From the NCBI GenBank assembly GCA_937930635.1, contig CALHCF010000009.1, positions 1 through 64,000 on the forward strand: a DNA stretch of 64,000 nucleotides, in the 5' to 3' direction. This stretch comes from an uncultured Rhizobiaceae group bacterium. Lineage in GTDB: Bacteria > Pseudomonadota > Alphaproteobacteria > Rhizobiales > Rhizobiaceae. Shown piece after piece: positions 9,807 through 18,417 of the stretch (its first letter is position 1; each line of letters starts with the position of its first letter). The notes under the pieces were generated by a model. It ran no database searches and was not told the DNA's origin. It worked only from the letters and a program-made list of their open reading frames with translations. The position numbers were made by a program, and so were the translations under genes.

Positions 9807-10846
9807 CCCACGTTTCAATTAGGGAGTTGACAAAAGTCTATCCCGGTTCCGCTGATCCGGCTTTGGACGGTCTCTCGCTGGAAATACCGACGGGTGAGCT
9901 GACCGCCCTGCTCGGACCGTCCGGTTGCGGCAAGACAACCACGATGAAAATGATCGCGGGTCTGCTGGCTCCAACATCCGGGGATATCCATTTCGATGGC
10001 CGTTCCGTCCTGAGCGAGAAACCTGAACACCGCGGCGTGGTCATGGTTTTCCAGAACTACCTTCTGTTTCCGCACATGAACGTGGCCGACAATGTGGGCT
10101 TTGGGCTAAAGATGCGCAAAGTTCCCAAACAGGAGATCGACCACCGGGTCAAAGAAATGCTTGAACTGGTGAAACTGCCGGACCTTGGCGACCGTCAGCC
10201 TTCTGCCCTGTCCGGCGGCCAGCAACAACGGGTTGCTCTTGCGCGGGCGCTGATTGTTCAGCCCAATGTCCTGCTGCTGGACGAACCGCTGTCCAATCTG
10301 GATGCCCACCTGCGGTTTGAAATGCGCGATCTTATTCGCGGTCTCCAGCAGGAAATGGGCATTACAACCATCTTTGTAACTCATGACCAGGAGGAAGCTG
10401 TTGTCTTGGCCGACAAAGTTGCGTTGATCCTCGATGGTCGACTCAAACAGTACGGACCTGCTGATGTATTCTACAAACGGCCGGTTGATGAGGCCACGGC
10501 CCGTTTTTTCGGAGGGCAGAATTTCGCATCTGGTACGTCGGATGGTTCTGTTTTCAAAAGCGGGCTTGGTCAGCTAAAATTGCCGGATGGAGTTAACCCC
10601 GGCCCCGGGAAACTGACGGTCCGGCCAGAAAATATCCGCATAAATGCCGGCGAGAACATGCAGAACAGTCTTCAGGCTGTTGTGACGGAGAGGGTTTTTC
10701 TGGGCACCCAGACCCTTGTAAAGCTGCAGGTTGGAAACGAAAAGCTGGACGCAATTGCAAACCCCAACGAGGTGGAAAACATATCCGTGGGCGATTCAGT
10801 GACGATCAGCCTGCCGCCATCCTCTCTGTGGGTCCTCTCAACATAA
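9803..10846 (+). CDS. ABC importer ATP-binding protein (YnjD/PotA-like)
   Basis: 347 residues. The nucleotide-binding domain (about 1-235) has Walker A GPSGCGKTTT, Q-loop VFQNYLLFPHM, signature LSGGQQQRVALARAL, Walker B VLLLDEPLSNLD and switch His in VTHDQEEA. A C-terminal TOBE-type regulatory extension follows (about 270-347). It powers import through the two adjacent permeases. The longer open frame upstream of 9803 overlaps permease 2 out of frame and is spurious. Confidence 0.93.
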   Translation: MTHVSIRELTKVYPGSADPALDGLSLEIPTGELTALLGPSGCGKTTTMKMIAGLLAPTSGDIHFDGRSVLSEKPEHRGVVMVFQNYLLFPHMNVADNVGFGLKMRKVPKQEIDHRVKEMLELVKLPDLGDRQPSALSGGQQQRVALARALIVQPNVLLLDEPLSNLDAHLRFEMRDLIRGLQQEMGITTIFVTHDQEEAVVLADKVALILDGRLKQYGPADVFYKRPVDEATARFFGGQNFASGTSDGSVFKSGLGQLKLPDGVNPGPGKLTVRPENIRINAGENMQNSLQAVVTERVFLGTQTLVKLQVGNEKLDAIANPNEVENISVGDSVTISLPPSSLWVLST

Positions 10847-10910
10847 GATGCACCCAATAAAACAAGCCCGGGCACGGTTTTCGCCAACTCTACGGCTACA
10901 GATTTTCGCG

Positions 10911-11435
10911 CTATTGCGAACGCCTGGAAAACACGGCCTTGCCCATTTTTTCCAATGCATGTTTCAGGTCAGGGTCCGTGATATCAGCCAGAAGCGCGTC
11001 GAGGTCCCGGCGGTCTTCCACCGGCAGATCAGCCCTCGCACGGAGTTTACGCTGTTCGCGGACAGGGAGCGGTTTCTGGACGATCTTGATATGCACCACA
11101 GCGGCAAACCCGAAATAGGTGTTGACACTGCTCATGATCGCGGAGGTGTCATGTTGCAGAAAAAGCGCGTGATGCCCCTCGCAGGCGATTACCAGGGTTG
11201 CAGGTTCGAACGGATCATCATCGCTTGCCTGGCGCGGCCAGTTGAGCTTTTCAGGCCGGGAATGGGCTGCATGTTTTTCTCCCGCAATTTCAGACCACGC
11301 CGCCATCAGGTCCATTGTCATCCCGGCACGACGCTCGATGATCGGATCAAGCAGGTTTGAAACGAGATCGGAAACCGGCTGGGCACCACGGTTGTTTTGA
11401 GCTTGCTTTTTTGTGTTCTGCGCCAAAGGGTCCAT
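10911..11435 (-). CDS. dciA: DciA-family (DUF721) replicative helicase-associated protein
   Basis: 174 residues. The N-terminal half (about 20-120, beginning PVSDLVSNLLDPIIERRAGM) fits DUF721/DciA: a small KH-like domain with the conserved W in MTMDLMAAWSEIAG. DciA loads DnaB helicase in bacteria lacking DnaC. The C-terminal part is charged and probably disordered. The likely ATG is at 11435, only 3 bp from the divergent mutY ATG, so the leader would lie inside mutY. No good Shine-Dalgarno is visible for this start and a longer N-terminus cannot be excluded. In related genomes this gene sits beside dsbA/smc; here the ABC operon separates them. Confidence 0.8.
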   Translation of the reverse strand: MDPLAQNTKKQAQNNRGAQPVSDLVSNLLDPIIERRAGMTMDLMAAWSEIAGEKHAAHSRPEKLNWPRQASDDDPFEPATLVIACEGHHALFLQHDTSAIMSSVNTYFGFAAVVHIKIVQKPLPVREQRKLRARADLPVEDRRDLDALLADITDPDLKHALEKMGKAVFSRRSQ

Positions 11436-11438
11436 CTC

Positions 11439-12515
11439 ATGGATTCGATTAGTAAACGCCTGCTCGCCTGGTACGACAGGCACGCCCGCACTTTGCCGTG
11501 GCGGACCAGCCCGGCCGATGGCAAACGGGGTGTCGTTCCCGATCCCTACCATGTCTGGCTGTCAGAAGTCATGCTTCAGCAGACAACAGTCACAACCGTC
11601 AAACCCTATTTTGAGAAATTTGTCACGATGTGGCCCGGCGTGACAGACCTTGCGCGTGCTGACACAGAAGATGTGATGAAAGCCTGGGCCGGGCTTGGCT
11701 ATTATTCACGCGCGCGCAATCTCAAAGCATGCGCTGATATTGTGGCCTCCACCATGGACGGTCGATTTCCGAAAACACAGGCAGAATTGCGCACCCTGCC
11801 GGGTATTGGGGACTATACCTCCGCCGCCATTGCCGCCATTGCCTTTGGTGAGGTGGCAGCTGTGGTGGACGGTAATGTCGAACGGGTGGTGATCCGCCAT
11901 ACCGCCAACGCCACACCTCTGCCCAAAGCCAAAGACGATTGCCGCCGTTTCATGGCGGATGTCACGCCATCTGACCGGCCTGGCGACTTTGTTCAGGCGG
12001 TGATGGATCTTGGGGCAACCATCTGCACACCGCGCAGCCCCGGTTGTGTAATCTGTCCGCTGAAAGAGGACTGCCAGGCGCGCAAAGCCGGGTCGATGCT
12101 CGATTTTCCGGTCAAAGCGCCAAAAAAAGTAAAATCCAACCGCGTTGGTGCCGCCTTTGTGGCGCTGAACGAACGCGGTGCAGTCTGGCTGGTCAAACGT
12201 CCCGACATTGGTCTGCTGGGCGGAATGACCGCAGTACCCTCTACGCTTTGGACCGCCGCGCGCAACGGTGCGACAGGAGCGGAGTCCGCCCCCTTCCCCG
12301 GCCGATGGCAAAGCTGCGGCAGCATACGCCACACTTTCACTCATTTTCATATCGAGCTTGAAGTTTATAAGACAAGCAATACCAGCCCCACAGGGGCGGG
12401 ATGGTGGTCACCACCCGACACATTGACTGGTGAGGCCTTACCGACGGTGATGAAAAAGGTCATCACCGCCGCCCTGCCCGACGCATTCAGGAGACATTCA
12501 AATGACGCCCATTGA
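11439..12515 (+). CDS. mutY: A/G-specific adenine DNA glycosylase MutY
   Basis: 358 residues, the usual size (E. coli 350). It removes A mispaired with 8-oxoG. The HhH-GPD domain (about 10-215) has the catalytic Glu in SEVMLQQTTV and the helix-hairpin-helix LPGIGDYTSAAIAAIAFG followed by VDGNVERV. The [4Fe-4S] ligands are in CTPRSPGCVICPLKEDC. A NUDIX-like C-terminal domain (about 235-350) recognises 8-oxoG. ATG 11439 has AAAGGG about 8 bp upstream. The 3' end overlaps the next gene by 14 bp. Confidence 0.96.
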   Translation: MDSISKRLLAWYDRHARTLPWRTSPADGKRGVVPDPYHVWLSEVMLQQTTVTTVKPYFEKFVTMWPGVTDLARADTEDVMKAWAGLGYYSRARNLKACADIVASTMDGRFPKTQAELRTLPGIGDYTSAAIAAIAFGEVAAVVDGNVERVVIRHTANATPLPKAKDDCRRFMADVTPSDRPGDFVQAVMDLGATICTPRSPGCVICPLKEDCQARKAGSMLDFPVKAPKKVKSNRVGAAFVALNERGAVWLVKRPDIGLLGGMTAVPSTLWTAARNGATGAESAPFPGRWQSCGSIRHTFTHFHIELEVYKTSNTSPTGAGWWSPPDTLTGEALPTVMKKVITAALPDAFRRHSNDAH

Positions 12516-13110
12516 TCATATCGTCTTCGACATCGGCCGTGTGCTGCTGCATTGGGATGCGGAGCTGATCTACACCGATCTCATTCCCGACAAAGCCGAG
12601 CGTGATCATTTCCTTGAACATATCTGCAGCCCGGACTGGAACCTGGCGCGTGACCGCGGCGCAAGTTTTGCCGATGGCGAAGCCGAGTTGATTGCACAAC
12701 ACCCTGATAAAGAAGAGCTGATCCGCGCCTTTCGAAAGAACTGGATTCGCAGCGTACCCCACGCACTTGATGAGGTGGTGAAGCTGATGAAAGATTTTAT
12801 CGATGCGGGCCGGGATGTAACGCTGCTCTCCAATTTCAGCCATGAAACCATTCCCGAAGCGCGCGCGCACTACCCCTTTCTCACCCGACCACGCGGCGCA
12901 ACGATTTCCGGCGAAATTGGACTGCTTAAACCAGATGCCGCGATCTATGATCATCACGCCCAAACATTCGAGCTGACACCCGACCGCACTCTCTTTATCG
13001 ACGACAGCGAAAAAAATGTTGCCGGTGCCAAAGCCTGCGGCTGGCACGCAGTGCAGTTCAGCCACATCAATGAACTAAGGCGTGACCTGGAAGGCTTTGG
13101 ACTGGTTTGA
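12502..13110 (+). CDS. HAD-superfamily hydrolase (YihX/epoxide-hydrolase-like subgroup)
   Basis: 202 residues. HAD motif I is FDIGRVL (nucleophile Asp, with Gly replacing the second Asp as usual in the YihX-like group). Motif II is LLSNFS, motif III a Lys in GLLKPDAAIY and motif IV FIDDSEKN. It is probably a small-molecule phosphatase; the substrate cannot be read from sequence. A GGAG lies about 9 bp before the ATG. The start lies inside mutY, implying co-translation. Confidence 0.88.
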   Translation: MTPIDHIVFDIGRVLLHWDAELIYTDLIPDKAERDHFLEHICSPDWNLARDRGASFADGEAELIAQHPDKEELIRAFRKNWIRSVPHALDEVVKLMKDFIDAGRDVTLLSNFSHETIPEARAHYPFLTRPRGATISGEIGLLKPDAAIYDHHAQTFELTPDRTLFIDDSEKNVAGAKACGWHAVQFSHINELRRDLEGFGLV

Positions 13111-13134
13111 CACCGGGGCGCAGTTTCAGACCAG

Positions 13135-13158
13135 TTTCGTTTCCCGCCGGGAGCGAAA
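13135..13158. terminator. Hairpin between convergent HAD and peroxiredoxin genes
   Basis: TTTCG(T)TTCCC pairs with GGGAGCGAAA across a 3-nt loop: ten pairs with one bulged T. It sits between two convergent stops (13110 and 13198). There is no clear U-run on either side, so calling it a terminator is an inference from position and stem. Confidence 0.35.
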
Positions 13159-13197
13159 ACTCGCCTGAAAAGAAGAAAGGTTGAAGCTGCGCTTCGA

Positions 13198-13851
13198 TCA
13201 GCCTTTCAGGCTGGTCATCCGCAGATAGGGCAAAACAGTTTCGAACTCTCCAAACTTAGCCTTTGCATCTTCATCATTGACGGTGGTTGGAATCACCACA
13301 TCATCACCAACATTCCAGTTAGCCGGTGTAGCCACGCCCTTGCTGGCCGCTGTCTGCAACCCATCAAGCGCACGCAGAACTTCCGCGAAATTGCGGCCTA
13401 CATTCATTGGATAGGTCATGGAAAGCTTCAACTGCTTGTCAGGTCCGATGATAAAGACGGATCGCACAGTCGCGCTGTCGTTGGGGGTGCGACCATCCGG
13501 CATGTAGGCCTCGGCTGGCAGCATATCAAAAGCTTTGGAAACAGTCAGACCATCATCTGCAATAATGGGAAAGCCAGCCTTTACCCCTCCAACTTTTTCA
13601 ATGTCACCCTTCCATTTATTATGGTCCTCGACGCCATCCACGGAGACGCCAATGACCTTGGTGCCGCGTTTGTTCCATTCATCGGCCAGCTGAGCCACAG
13701 CACCAAACTCTGTGGTACAAACAGGGGTAAAATCCTTGGGGTGTGAGAACAAAATCGCCCAGCTGTCGCCAATCCAGTCGTGCAAAGCAAATGAGCCCTG
13801 ATCTGTTTCAACTGTAAGGTTTGGGATCGTGTCGTTTATGCGCAGACTCAT
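13198..13851 (-). CDS. 1-Cys peroxiredoxin (Prx6 type)
   Basis: 217 residues. It reduces peroxides through the peroxidatic Cys in DFTPVCTTEFG (about residue 46). The C-terminal 1-Cys Prx extension is present and no resolving Cys of the 2-Cys type is evident. Two adjacent ATGs exist (13854 and 13851). The second gives the better spacing to AGGAG and begins MSLRINDTIPNL, typical of the family. Single gene, convergent with the HAD gene. Confidence 0.93.
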   Translation of the reverse strand: MSLRINDTIPNLTVETDQGSFALHDWIGDSWAILFSHPKDFTPVCTTEFGAVAQLADEWNKRGTKVIGVSVDGVEDHNKWKGDIEKVGGVKAGFPIIADDGLTVSKAFDMLPAEAYMPDGRTPNDSATVRSVFIIGPDKQLKLSMTYPMNVGRNFAEVLRALDGLQTAASKGVATPANWNVGDDVVIPTTVNDEDAKAKFGEFETVLPYLRMTSLKG

Positions 13852-14063
13852 CATAAAACTCCTTTGTGAAACGATTGACCAGGGATGCCTGTCAACAGGA
13901 TGTATCGCTGGCACAAAGCCGGTTTAGCCATGCCATTGAGCTTACGACCATTGCTTGAGAGTGCAACATCAAATGTGCAGCCGGCGAAAGGGACTCGACA
14001 ATCCGCAGCAGGAGCCTGATCATCAGCAACGGGAGTTCAAACGACCAAGCAGGAGGAAATGAT

Positions 14064-15464
14064 ATGAATATGAGGCCTGATCCAACGTTCCACGCAACTG
14101 CCCAACTGGCCATGCAGGCGCCTGTCGAGAATTATGGCTTTACGGTCATGCTTAGCCCGGACGGCGAAAACCCTGACGGTATCGCCGTGGTCGACCTGAA
14201 TCCGAAATCGAAAACCTACGGGCAAATCGTCCATCAGGTAATTGTGCCCAATAAGGGCGATGAGTTTCATCACTTCGGTTGGAATGCGTGTTCGTCTGCA
14301 TTGTCACCGTTGACGGGACATGCCTTTCTGGAACGCCGGTACCTGATTGTTCCAGGCATCCGTTCCTCACGAATCTACATCATTGATGTCAAAGACCCCC
14401 TCAAGGCGAAAATACACAAGACAATCGAGCCTGAGGAACTGTTTAAGAAAACGGGCTATTCGCGTCCCCACACCATCCATTGCGGCCCGGAAGGCATCTA
14501 TGTGTCGACGCTCGGTGGCGGGGGAGAGGACGGTACTAATGGACCGCCCGGGATCTTTATCATGGACTGCGAAACGTTCGATATTATTGGCCGTTATGAA
14601 ATGGATCGTGGCCCGCAAGACAAACATTATGATTTTTGGTGGAACCTGCCGCAGGATTATATGGTCAGTTCTGAATGGGGACTGCCGCCTCAGTTCGAGA
14701 ATGGCATCGTGCCGGAGGATTTGCTGAGCAACAAATACGGCCATTCAATTCACTTCTGGGATCTGCGCAAACGCAAGAATGTCCAGACCATCGATTTTGG
14801 TGAGAACTATCAGATGGCTCTGGAAGTACGCCCGGCCCATGATCCCGCAAAGTCCTATGGTTTTTGCGGCGTGGTTGTTGACACAACCAACCTGCAAGGC
14901 GCGATCTTTACATGGTGGCGCGATGATGATGGCACCTGGCAAGCCAAGAAAACCATTACCATCGACCCCGTTCCAACCGATGCCGACGAATTGCCGGAAT
15001 TGCTGAAGGGATTTGCAGCTGTCCCTCCTCTGGTAACGGATATCGATCTCAGCCTGGACGACAAATACTTGTATGTGGCGTGTTGGGGGCTGGGAGAGAT
15101 GCATCAATATGATGTTTCAGATCCCATGAACCCGGTTCTTTCAGGAAAGGTCGAGCTTGGCGGCATTTCTGCCCATCACAAGCACCCCAATGGCAAGGAT
15201 TTTGCCTATGGTCCGCAAATGGTGGAAATCAGCCGTGATGGCAAACGGGTTTACTGGACCAACTCGCTCTATTCTTCCTGGGACGATCAGTTCTATCCCA
15301 ACGATTCCGGCGGACAGATGGTGATGGCCCATGTTGGAGAAAACGGAGGCCTGACTTTAGACAAGGATTTCTATGTCGACTTTCCTAAAGGCTATCGCAG
15401 TCACCAGATCCGGCTGGAGGGCGGTGATTGTTCGACCGACAGTTTCTGTTATCCCAATGTCTAG
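14064..15464 (+). CDS. SBP56 / selenium-binding-protein family (methanethiol oxidase-like)
   Basis: 466 residues, full length for the SBP56 family of beta-propellers, whose characterised members are copper-dependent methanethiol oxidases. Family landmarks: VVDLNPKSKTYGQIVHQV, HHFGWNACSSAL (equivalent of the Cys that binds selenium in the human protein), SRPHTIHCG, YDFWWNLPQDYMVSSEWG, VTDIDLSLDDKYLYVACWG and YSSWDDQFYPN. No signal peptide is visible, whereas the described Hyphomicrobium enzyme is periplasmic; that is an oddity. It has a strong AGGAGG 7 bp upstream. The stop abuts the ATG of the next gene with no spacing. Oxidation of methanethiol is an inference from the family. Confidence 0.85.
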   Translation: MNMRPDPTFHATAQLAMQAPVENYGFTVMLSPDGENPDGIAVVDLNPKSKTYGQIVHQVIVPNKGDEFHHFGWNACSSALSPLTGHAFLERRYLIVPGIRSSRIYIIDVKDPLKAKIHKTIEPEELFKKTGYSRPHTIHCGPEGIYVSTLGGGGEDGTNGPPGIFIMDCETFDIIGRYEMDRGPQDKHYDFWWNLPQDYMVSSEWGLPPQFENGIVPEDLLSNKYGHSIHFWDLRKRKNVQTIDFGENYQMALEVRPAHDPAKSYGFCGVVVDTTNLQGAIFTWWRDDDGTWQAKKTITIDPVPTDADELPELLKGFAAVPPLVTDIDLSLDDKYLYVACWGLGEMHQYDVSDPMNPVLSGKVELGGISAHHKHPNGKDFAYGPQMVEISRDGKRVYWTNSLYSSWDDQFYPNDSGGQMVMAHVGENGGLTLDKDFYVDFPKGYRSHQIRLEGGDCSTDSFCYPNV

Positions 15465-16136
15465 ATGATATTGGACGAGACCTCTTTAACGGCCCTTTGG
15501 TGGGCCGTTATCTTGTCGGGGATCTATCACGGAATTAACCCGGGAATGGGTTGGCCCCTCGCCGTCTCGGCGGGCCTTATGGAGCGCAGGAACAGCGCAT
15601 TGCCAAAAGCTCTGGGGCTGCTCGCGCTGGGTCATTTGCTGGCCATGCTGGCAATTTTGCTGCCTTTCTCACTCATGACCATGCTTCTCATTTGGGAAGA
15701 TGAGTTGCGCATTGGAGCGGGCCTTCTGGTTATCGCCATGGGGGTTTATCTGCTGATCAACCGCCAGCACCCCAAGATGCTGGCCCGCGTGCACCCCGCC
15801 CGTCTTGCATTGTGGTCCTTCCTGGCAGCCATGGCTCATGGGGCGGGGCTAATGCTGGTTCCTGTCTATCTTGGCATTTGTGCCATTGATGCCAGCGAGG
15901 TTGGGCATCAGGCTGCCCGAACACTGATGGCCGGGAATGTACAAAATGCCCTTGCGGTCGCCTTCATACACACAGCAGCCATGACAATGGCTGGCGGCAT
16001 ATTGGCCACGGTTATCTACTTCTGGCTTGGCCTGAAATTCCTCTCAAAAACATGGTTCAATCTCGATGTTATTTGGGCAATCAGCCTGATACTCGTTGGG
16101 ATCTTCGGTGTTTATTCCGCTTATTCAGGGCATTGA
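15465..16136 (+). CDS. Polytopic membrane protein coupled to the SBP56-like gene
   Basis: 223 residues with about six hydrophobic segments. The first helix holds a His/Asn motif, YHGINPGMGW, and a later segment a second His pair (MAHGAGLMLVPV). The layout resembles small NicO/UreH-type metal transporters and I cannot assign a family with certainty. The ATG directly follows the upstream TAG, so it is almost certainly co-translated with the SBP56-like protein. Metal (copper) handling for that enzyme is a reasonable guess, not shown. Confidence 0.75.
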   Translation: MILDETSLTALWWAVILSGIYHGINPGMGWPLAVSAGLMERRNSALPKALGLLALGHLLAMLAILLPFSLMTMLLIWEDELRIGAGLLVIAMGVYLLINRQHPKMLARVHPARLALWSFLAAMAHGAGLMLVPVYLGICAIDASEVGHQAARTLMAGNVQNALAVAFIHTAAMTMAGGILATVIYFWLGLKFLSKTWFNLDVIWAISLILVGIFGVYSAYSGH

Positions 16137-16297
16137 GGCACGGGAGACAGAGACCGTTTCAAACGCTGCTCGCTTTGGGCAATTCCGGCTTTGATTTTGC
16201 CAGGGCTGCCTGTGCGCTGCAGATAGTGACTGCGGAGACTTTCGCGACCCGCCAAACTTCGCTAAAGCGGCGGAAATTTGTTCTGGAACGCTTCACA

Positions 16298-17440
16298 ATG
16301 TTTGAAACACCCAAGCCAGTCCTTGGCAACGACCAGCCTGCGACCGTCAAATCCTGGGATGAGTGGTCGCCGCTTAAACATGTCATCGTGGGGGTGGCAG
16401 ATGGCTGCATGATCCCGCCGTCCGAACCGGCTCTGGATGCCAAGGTACCGGAAGATTCCGACATGAAGGGACAATGGGGGCCGCGCACGCAGGAGACCGT
16501 CGACAAGGCCAATGCCCAGCTTGATAACTTTGCCAAGGTTCTGGAAAGCCGGGGCGTCCGTGTTGACCGCCCCACACCTCTGGATTTTTCACAGCCCGTT
16601 TCCACACCCGACTGGGACAACCCCTCCTCCTTTGGCTGCATGCCGCCGCGCGACGTGATCCTGACCGTTGGCAAGGAAATGCTGGAAGCAACTATGTCTT
16701 ATCGCTGCCGGTTTTTCGAATATTTGTGCTACCGGCCGCTGCTGCAAAAATATTTTGATGATGATCCGGGCATGCGCCATACGTCAGCGCCGAAGCCGCG
16801 AATGACGGATGCTTCCTACCGGCCTGATTATCTGTCTGAATCCATCGGTGTTGAAAAACGACTGCGGTGGACCGCCGAGAAGTTTTTCGTGACAACGGAA
16901 GAAGAGCCTTTGTTCGATGCCGCCGATGTTTTGCGGTTCGGCAAAGACCTGATTGTGCAGCACGGATTTACGACCAATATGAAAGGGATCGACTGGTTGC
17001 GCCGCCACTACCCCGACCACCGGGTGCGTGCGGTCAATTTTCCAGGAGATCCCTATCCCATCCATATTGATGCGACCTTCACCCCCATCCGACCGGGGCT
17101 GATCATCAACAATCCCGAACGCCGGTTGCCGGATGACCAAAGAGAGTTTTTCCACCGCAACGACTGGGAAATCGTTGATGCTGCCCGCCCCGCACACAAC
17201 ACGCCACCACCGCTTTGCTATTCATCGGTCTGGCTGTCCATGAATGTTTTGATGGTGGACGAAAAAACCGTCTGCGTTGAGGCTTCCGAGGTCAATCAGA
17301 TGGAGCAATTCGACAAGCTGGGGCTGGAAGTTCTGCCCATTCCGTTCCGCGATGCCTATGCTTTCGGCGGCGCCCTGCACTGCGCGACAACAGATGTCCA
17401 TCGCGACGGCGATTGCGGCGACTATTTCGCAAAAGGATAA
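16298..17440 (+). CDS. Glycine amidinotransferase-like enzyme (AGAT family)
   Basis: 380 residues aligning throughout with vertebrate L-arginine:glycine amidinotransferase and bacterial relatives. Landmarks are FDAADVLRFGKDL (catalytic Asp, near 207-210), PIHIDATF (catalytic His256), SSVWLSMNVLMVDEK and GGALHCATTDV (nucleophile Cys362). The reaction moves an amidino group from arginine to an amine acceptor through an amidino-cysteine. The acceptor cannot be deduced: glycine would give guanidinoacetate, and other family members act on inosamine or toxin precursors. The start ATG 16298 has GGAACG upstream; an in-frame extension upstream overlaps the membrane protein and is rejected. Confidence 0.88.
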   Translation: MFETPKPVLGNDQPATVKSWDEWSPLKHVIVGVADGCMIPPSEPALDAKVPEDSDMKGQWGPRTQETVDKANAQLDNFAKVLESRGVRVDRPTPLDFSQPVSTPDWDNPSSFGCMPPRDVILTVGKEMLEATMSYRCRFFEYLCYRPLLQKYFDDDPGMRHTSAPKPRMTDASYRPDYLSESIGVEKRLRWTAEKFFVTTEEEPLFDAADVLRFGKDLIVQHGFTTNMKGIDWLRRHYPDHRVRAVNFPGDPYPIHIDATFTPIRPGLIINNPERRLPDDQREFFHRNDWEIVDAARPAHNTPPPLCYSSVWLSMNVLMVDEKTVCVEASEVNQMEQFDKLGLEVLPIPFRDAYAFGGALHCATTDVHRDGDCGDYFAKG

Positions 17441-17531
17441 CAGTGCTCAACTGACCATGATCCGGGATCGTATTGAGAGGCAACATATGTGCGTGTGAAC
17501 GGCGGCAATGTCGCGCTCTTTGTTCTAACCA

Positions 17532-18236
17532 TTACGGGTCGGAAGCCGCAGCGCTATTAGCGTCGGCCAATTCATAAATCGCCACTTTCTTTGGCAGCGT
17601 TGATTTGGAGTCGCTCGGTTCCCCGGCAGCCTGGGACGCGGGAGCCGGGGGCAACTCGAAGAATTCGACCGAGGTTAAATCGCCCAGGGGATCGGTTTCA
17701 TAGCCAAAATCAGCTCTTGCTGAATTGACGGCCTTGAGCAGCGCAGCGCAGAAATTCTTTCTGCTCTTTTCCAGCCCTTCATCAGTGGCGTCGGTTCCCT
17801 GCTCGGTCTTGTCTCGCCCGGCCCTGCGCGCATCAAGAACATTTGCATGGGCTGTGGTGCACCCCATCAGTTCCACAAAGTGTCTGAAATTCCGGGACCG
17901 CGCACGAAGATACAGTTCATTGAATGCTGATTTTACCTCAAGCAGTTTTTCGGCCTGTTTCTCGTGACTGGCGTAAATATGGTGATTGAAAATCACTTCC
18001 AGCGAATTGATGAACCCCACAAATGCGGCGCATTTTTCTTTCTGGAGATCAAGTTTACGATCTTCGTCCTTCTGCTTGGCATACTGAAATAATGCAGCAC
18101 CCACTGTCACAACCGCTGTCGCCAGCATTATGCCCAAGGGAATTACAAGGTCCTTGAAAAATCTGCCTCTCCCATCACCTTCTCCAATTCCTTTGATCCG
18201 GCCCCGTTTCCTAAACTTCCAACTGCTGAGCCTCAA
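17532..18236 (-). CDS. Hypothetical single-pass membrane protein
   Basis: 234 residues, no family recognised. A basic N-terminus precedes one membrane segment (about 30-50, DLVIPLGIMLATAVVTVGAA). A charged, helix-rich cytoplasmic or periplasmic region follows (KQKDEDRKLDLQKEKCAAF), then a Pro/Ala/Ser-rich tail. The first codon would be TTG at 18236; no upstream ATG is in frame and the next Met (residue 37) lies inside the membrane segment, so the start is uncertain. Codon use looks like the surrounding genes. Confidence 0.6.
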   Translation of the reverse strand: MRLSSWKFRKRGRIKGIGEGDGRGRFFKDLVIPLGIMLATAVVTVGAALFQYAKQKDEDRKLDLQKEKCAAFVGFINSLEVIFNHHIYASHEKQAEKLLEVKSAFNELYLRARSRNFRHFVELMGCTTAHANVLDARRAGRDKTEQGTDATDEGLEKSRKNFCAALLKAVNSARADFGYETDPLGDLTSVEFFELPPAPASQAAGEPSDSKSTLPKKVAIYELADANSAAASDP

Positions 18237-18417
18237 TTATTGCCAGAACGGGCGAGAATGACCAGCATTGATGCGATTCTGTATCCTGGGCACTCCTTAC
18301 GCGGGGCTCTTAGGAAGTTCTTATCTATCGCCCATCTGTCGCCATGACTGTTGATTGCATGGATGGTCGATTGACTGTCTGCGTGGGGTTGAGCAAAGTC
18401 TTTAAAAGGCGATCTTT

